Positions 24,891 through 64,000 of a stretch of 64,000 bases of DNA are shown piece by piece. Below the pieces are notes generated by a model. It had not been told where the DNA came from and ran no database searches. It was given only the letters and a program-made list of their open reading frames with translations. The stretch spans positions 53,089,954 to 53,153,953 of the forward strand of contig NC_080695.1 of the NCBI RefSeq assembly GCF_030445035.2, given 5' to 3'. Each line of letters opens with the position of its first letter. The first letter of the stretch is position 1. The DNA comes from Dasypus novemcinctus. Taxonomy: Eukaryota; Chordata; Mammalia; Cingulata; Dasypodidae. The translations under genes and the position numbers were made by a program.

Positions 24891-25041
24891 AATATAACAA
24901 GTTATTCCAAAGAGATGATAAACTCTCCTTAAATATTTTAATGGCTATGTAATATGTTATTGAGTTAGCTTAATACAGATTAGTTAATCATTTTCCAAAT
25001 GTTTGGGTATTGATTTTTTCCCCATTTATTCCACAGTTTTA

Positions 25042-26416
25042 TTTATTTATTTTGTCTTTATTTTTTTAATGTTACATTCAAAAAATACGAGGTCGCCATA
25101 TACCCCCCATCCCACTTACCCCACTCTTCCCCCCATAACAACAACCTCCGCAATCATCATGAGACATTCATTGCATTTGGTGAATACATCTCTGAGCACC
25201 GCTGCACCTCATGGTCAATGGTCCACATCATAGCCCACACTCTCCCACAGTCCACCTAGTGGGCCATGGGAGGACATACAATGTCTGGTAACTATCCCTG
25301 CTATACCATCCAGGACAATTCCAAGTCCCGAAAACGCCCCCGCATCACATCTCTTCCTCCCACTCCCTACCCCCAGCAGGCACCATGGCCACTTTCTCCA
25401 CACCAAAGCCACATTTTCTTCGATTACTAATCACAATAGTTAATGAATAGAATATCAGTAAGTCCACTCTAATCCATACTCATTCCTCCATCCTGTGGAC
25501 CTTAGAGTGGTTGTGTCCACTCCACATCTACATCAAGAGGGGGCTTAGATTCCACATGGATGATGGATGCAATTCTCCTGCTTTCAATTGTAGGTACTCT
25601 TGGCTCCCTGGTGTGGTGGTTGACCTTCTTCACCTCCATGTTAGCTGAGTGGGGTAAGTCCAATAAACCAGAGTGTAGGAGTTGCAAGTCTGTTGAGGCT
25701 CAGGGCCTGGCTATCACATGGTCAGTCCAGAGATTCAGGTCCCCTGGGTATACATTAAACCCCAGCAACACCTACAGTTCCAGTAAAAGTAATAGTAGAG
25801 ACCTGTGGACAAAGATCACATCTAAGTCCAGCCCCATCACACAGAAACACAAACTCCAAAGTAGGGCCAACTGAGATGGCACAGAACTCCATCTGCCATG
25901 ACCATAGAACCTGTGGGTCTCTGTAGCCCTCAGAAGAACCAATACCCGGGGTTGTATCTACTTTATCTGTCTCTGGGACTCTGCTCAGGTGTGCATAAGG
26001 GCAACCCCTCTGATAACCTCCCGGCTCTTTTTGGAGACTCAAAGCCATATAAACTCATTTGTCCTTTCCATTTCCCCCTTTGATTCAGGTCAAAAAGCAT
26101 TTTTAACTCCTGGTATTATATGTAGATTGAGATATTCAGTTGGTCCGAGTTGACCCTTTTATTCAAGGTCATTTTCTCGTTACATCATCAGCTGGTACTT
26201 GGTAGTAATCCCTCAGCACCAGGGAGGCTCATCACTGGGAGTCATGTCCCATGCTGAGGGGAAGGCAACACATTTACATGCTGCATTTGGCTTTGAGACT
26301 GGCCACATTTGAGCAACATGGAGGCTCTTAGGAGGTAACTCTTAGGCACCCTGCAGCTCTAGGCCTTGTTCTTATTTCAGGTGCACAGGCTCACAAGCAT
26401 GGTCATTAGTATCAAG
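25042..26416 (-). mobile_element. 5'-truncated L1 3' end downstream of ACSM5
   Basis: Inverted L1-A-type 3' UTR of 1.37 kb. A perfect 15-bp duplication, TATTCCACAGTTTTA, flanks it at 25027-25041 and 26417-26431. It lies in the same orientation as ACSM5, about 0.5 kb after its stop codon. Confidence 0.93.
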
Positions 26417-26431
26417 TATTCCACAGTTTTA

Positions 26432-26912
26432 AACAACACTTTATGTACCCAACATTTTCCGCATTTTGAATCCTTTCTTTTGTAGTGATTCCCGAACATG
26501 GAATTTATGAATTAAATGGTATGACTACATTCATGACCCTGGATATAATTATTAGGGTCAAACGATTACTCTCCTACTGGAAGTGCATGAGATCACAAGT
26601 GGTGAGAGGCTATGGTGACCTGTCCTTCACTGGAACAGCTAGAAATTCCCAATAAGTGAGACCAGTGGGCAGATGGAAGCATGCCTCTAGAGGCATAAGT
26701 CATTTACTAGCCTGGGCAGTGGCCATGAATGCTGGGTGAATGATCTCCTTCTGCTCATACCCAGGGCCATCCAATGATTCTGATGATGACCATTTGGAAG
26801 TTGAAAGCCTCTGATGTCCACAGGTTGAGAGGCTGATGCTCCAAGCAGGAGCTGACCTGCCCATTCCTCTTGGAACCCTCAGAGGTCTATGGGGCCTTTC
26901 TGGGGCTGCACC
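26432..26912 (-). other. ACSM5: ACSM5 3' UTR / downstream flank
   Basis: Sequence after the ACSM5 stop. I see no canonical AATAAA on the minus strand before the L1 insertion at 26416. One weak variant, AGTAAA, lies near 26697. About 26440-26620 resembles a minus-strand L1/HAL1 ORF2 3' end, so the real 3' UTR may be short or may continue past the L1. Confidence 0.45.
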
Positions 26913-63911
<36,999 letters not shown>

Positions 63912-64000
63912 GCTGCTGCCACCTACCTGTCACTAGAGAGAGAGAGAGCAGCTCCCTGAGTGCTGGGCTTTGGGGAGGGAACTGAGGTTGGGGAGCAGCC

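Overview
This window is vertebrate nuclear DNA, and almost certainly from a xenarthran close to the nine-banded armadillo (Dasypus). The evidence is split exons with canonical GT/AG sites, several LINE-1 generations, MIR/L2/MER5A/MaLR-type relics, and about ten tRNA-Ala-derived SINEs whose heads read like 'GGGAGCGGATGTGGCTCAG', the DAS-SINE signature. There are no bacterial, viral-genome or CRISPR features.

The one intact protein-coding gene is ACSM5 (mitochondrial medium-chain acyl-CoA synthetase family member 5) on the minus strand. All 13 coding exons lie in the window, from the start codon at 63911 to the stop at 26913-26915. Joined at the assigned sites they give 1740 nt, or 579 codons plus stop, with every phase matching and every intron GT-AG. 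The promoter and the rest of the 5' UTR lie beyond the right edge. One intron (28506-44935, 16.4 kb) is swollen by nested LINE-1 insertions.

Left of ACSM5 the window holds repeats and one dead gene copy. Positions 1-11175 hold a plus-strand LINE-1 (ORF2 71-3883, long 3' UTR to about 6636) abutting a minus-strand LINE-1 cut inside its reverse transcriptase (6637 to about 11175), which looks like one L1 inserted into another. Positions 15395 to about 20580 hold a processed, intronless and disabled copy of EML4, itself hit by later insertions. Positions 20637-26416 hold two 5'-truncated L1 3' ends, an L1 5' UTR piece, an older L1 3' end and SINEs.

Inside ACSM5, 29470-40050 is an old L1 (L1-D) split by a younger L1 (L1-C, 30911-35457) with a perfect 15-bp target-site duplication. 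Other introns carry MaLR-like LTRs, MIR, L2 and MER5A relics, a long pure (TTTC)n tract at 45459-45643, and L1 pieces at 56846-60360. A short unidentified coding-like relic sits at about 60370-60850.

The most informative content is the ACSM5 gene model, the EML4 retrocopy, and an unusually readable record of nested retrotransposition with target-site duplications, including one site hit twice. I found no credible new biological system.
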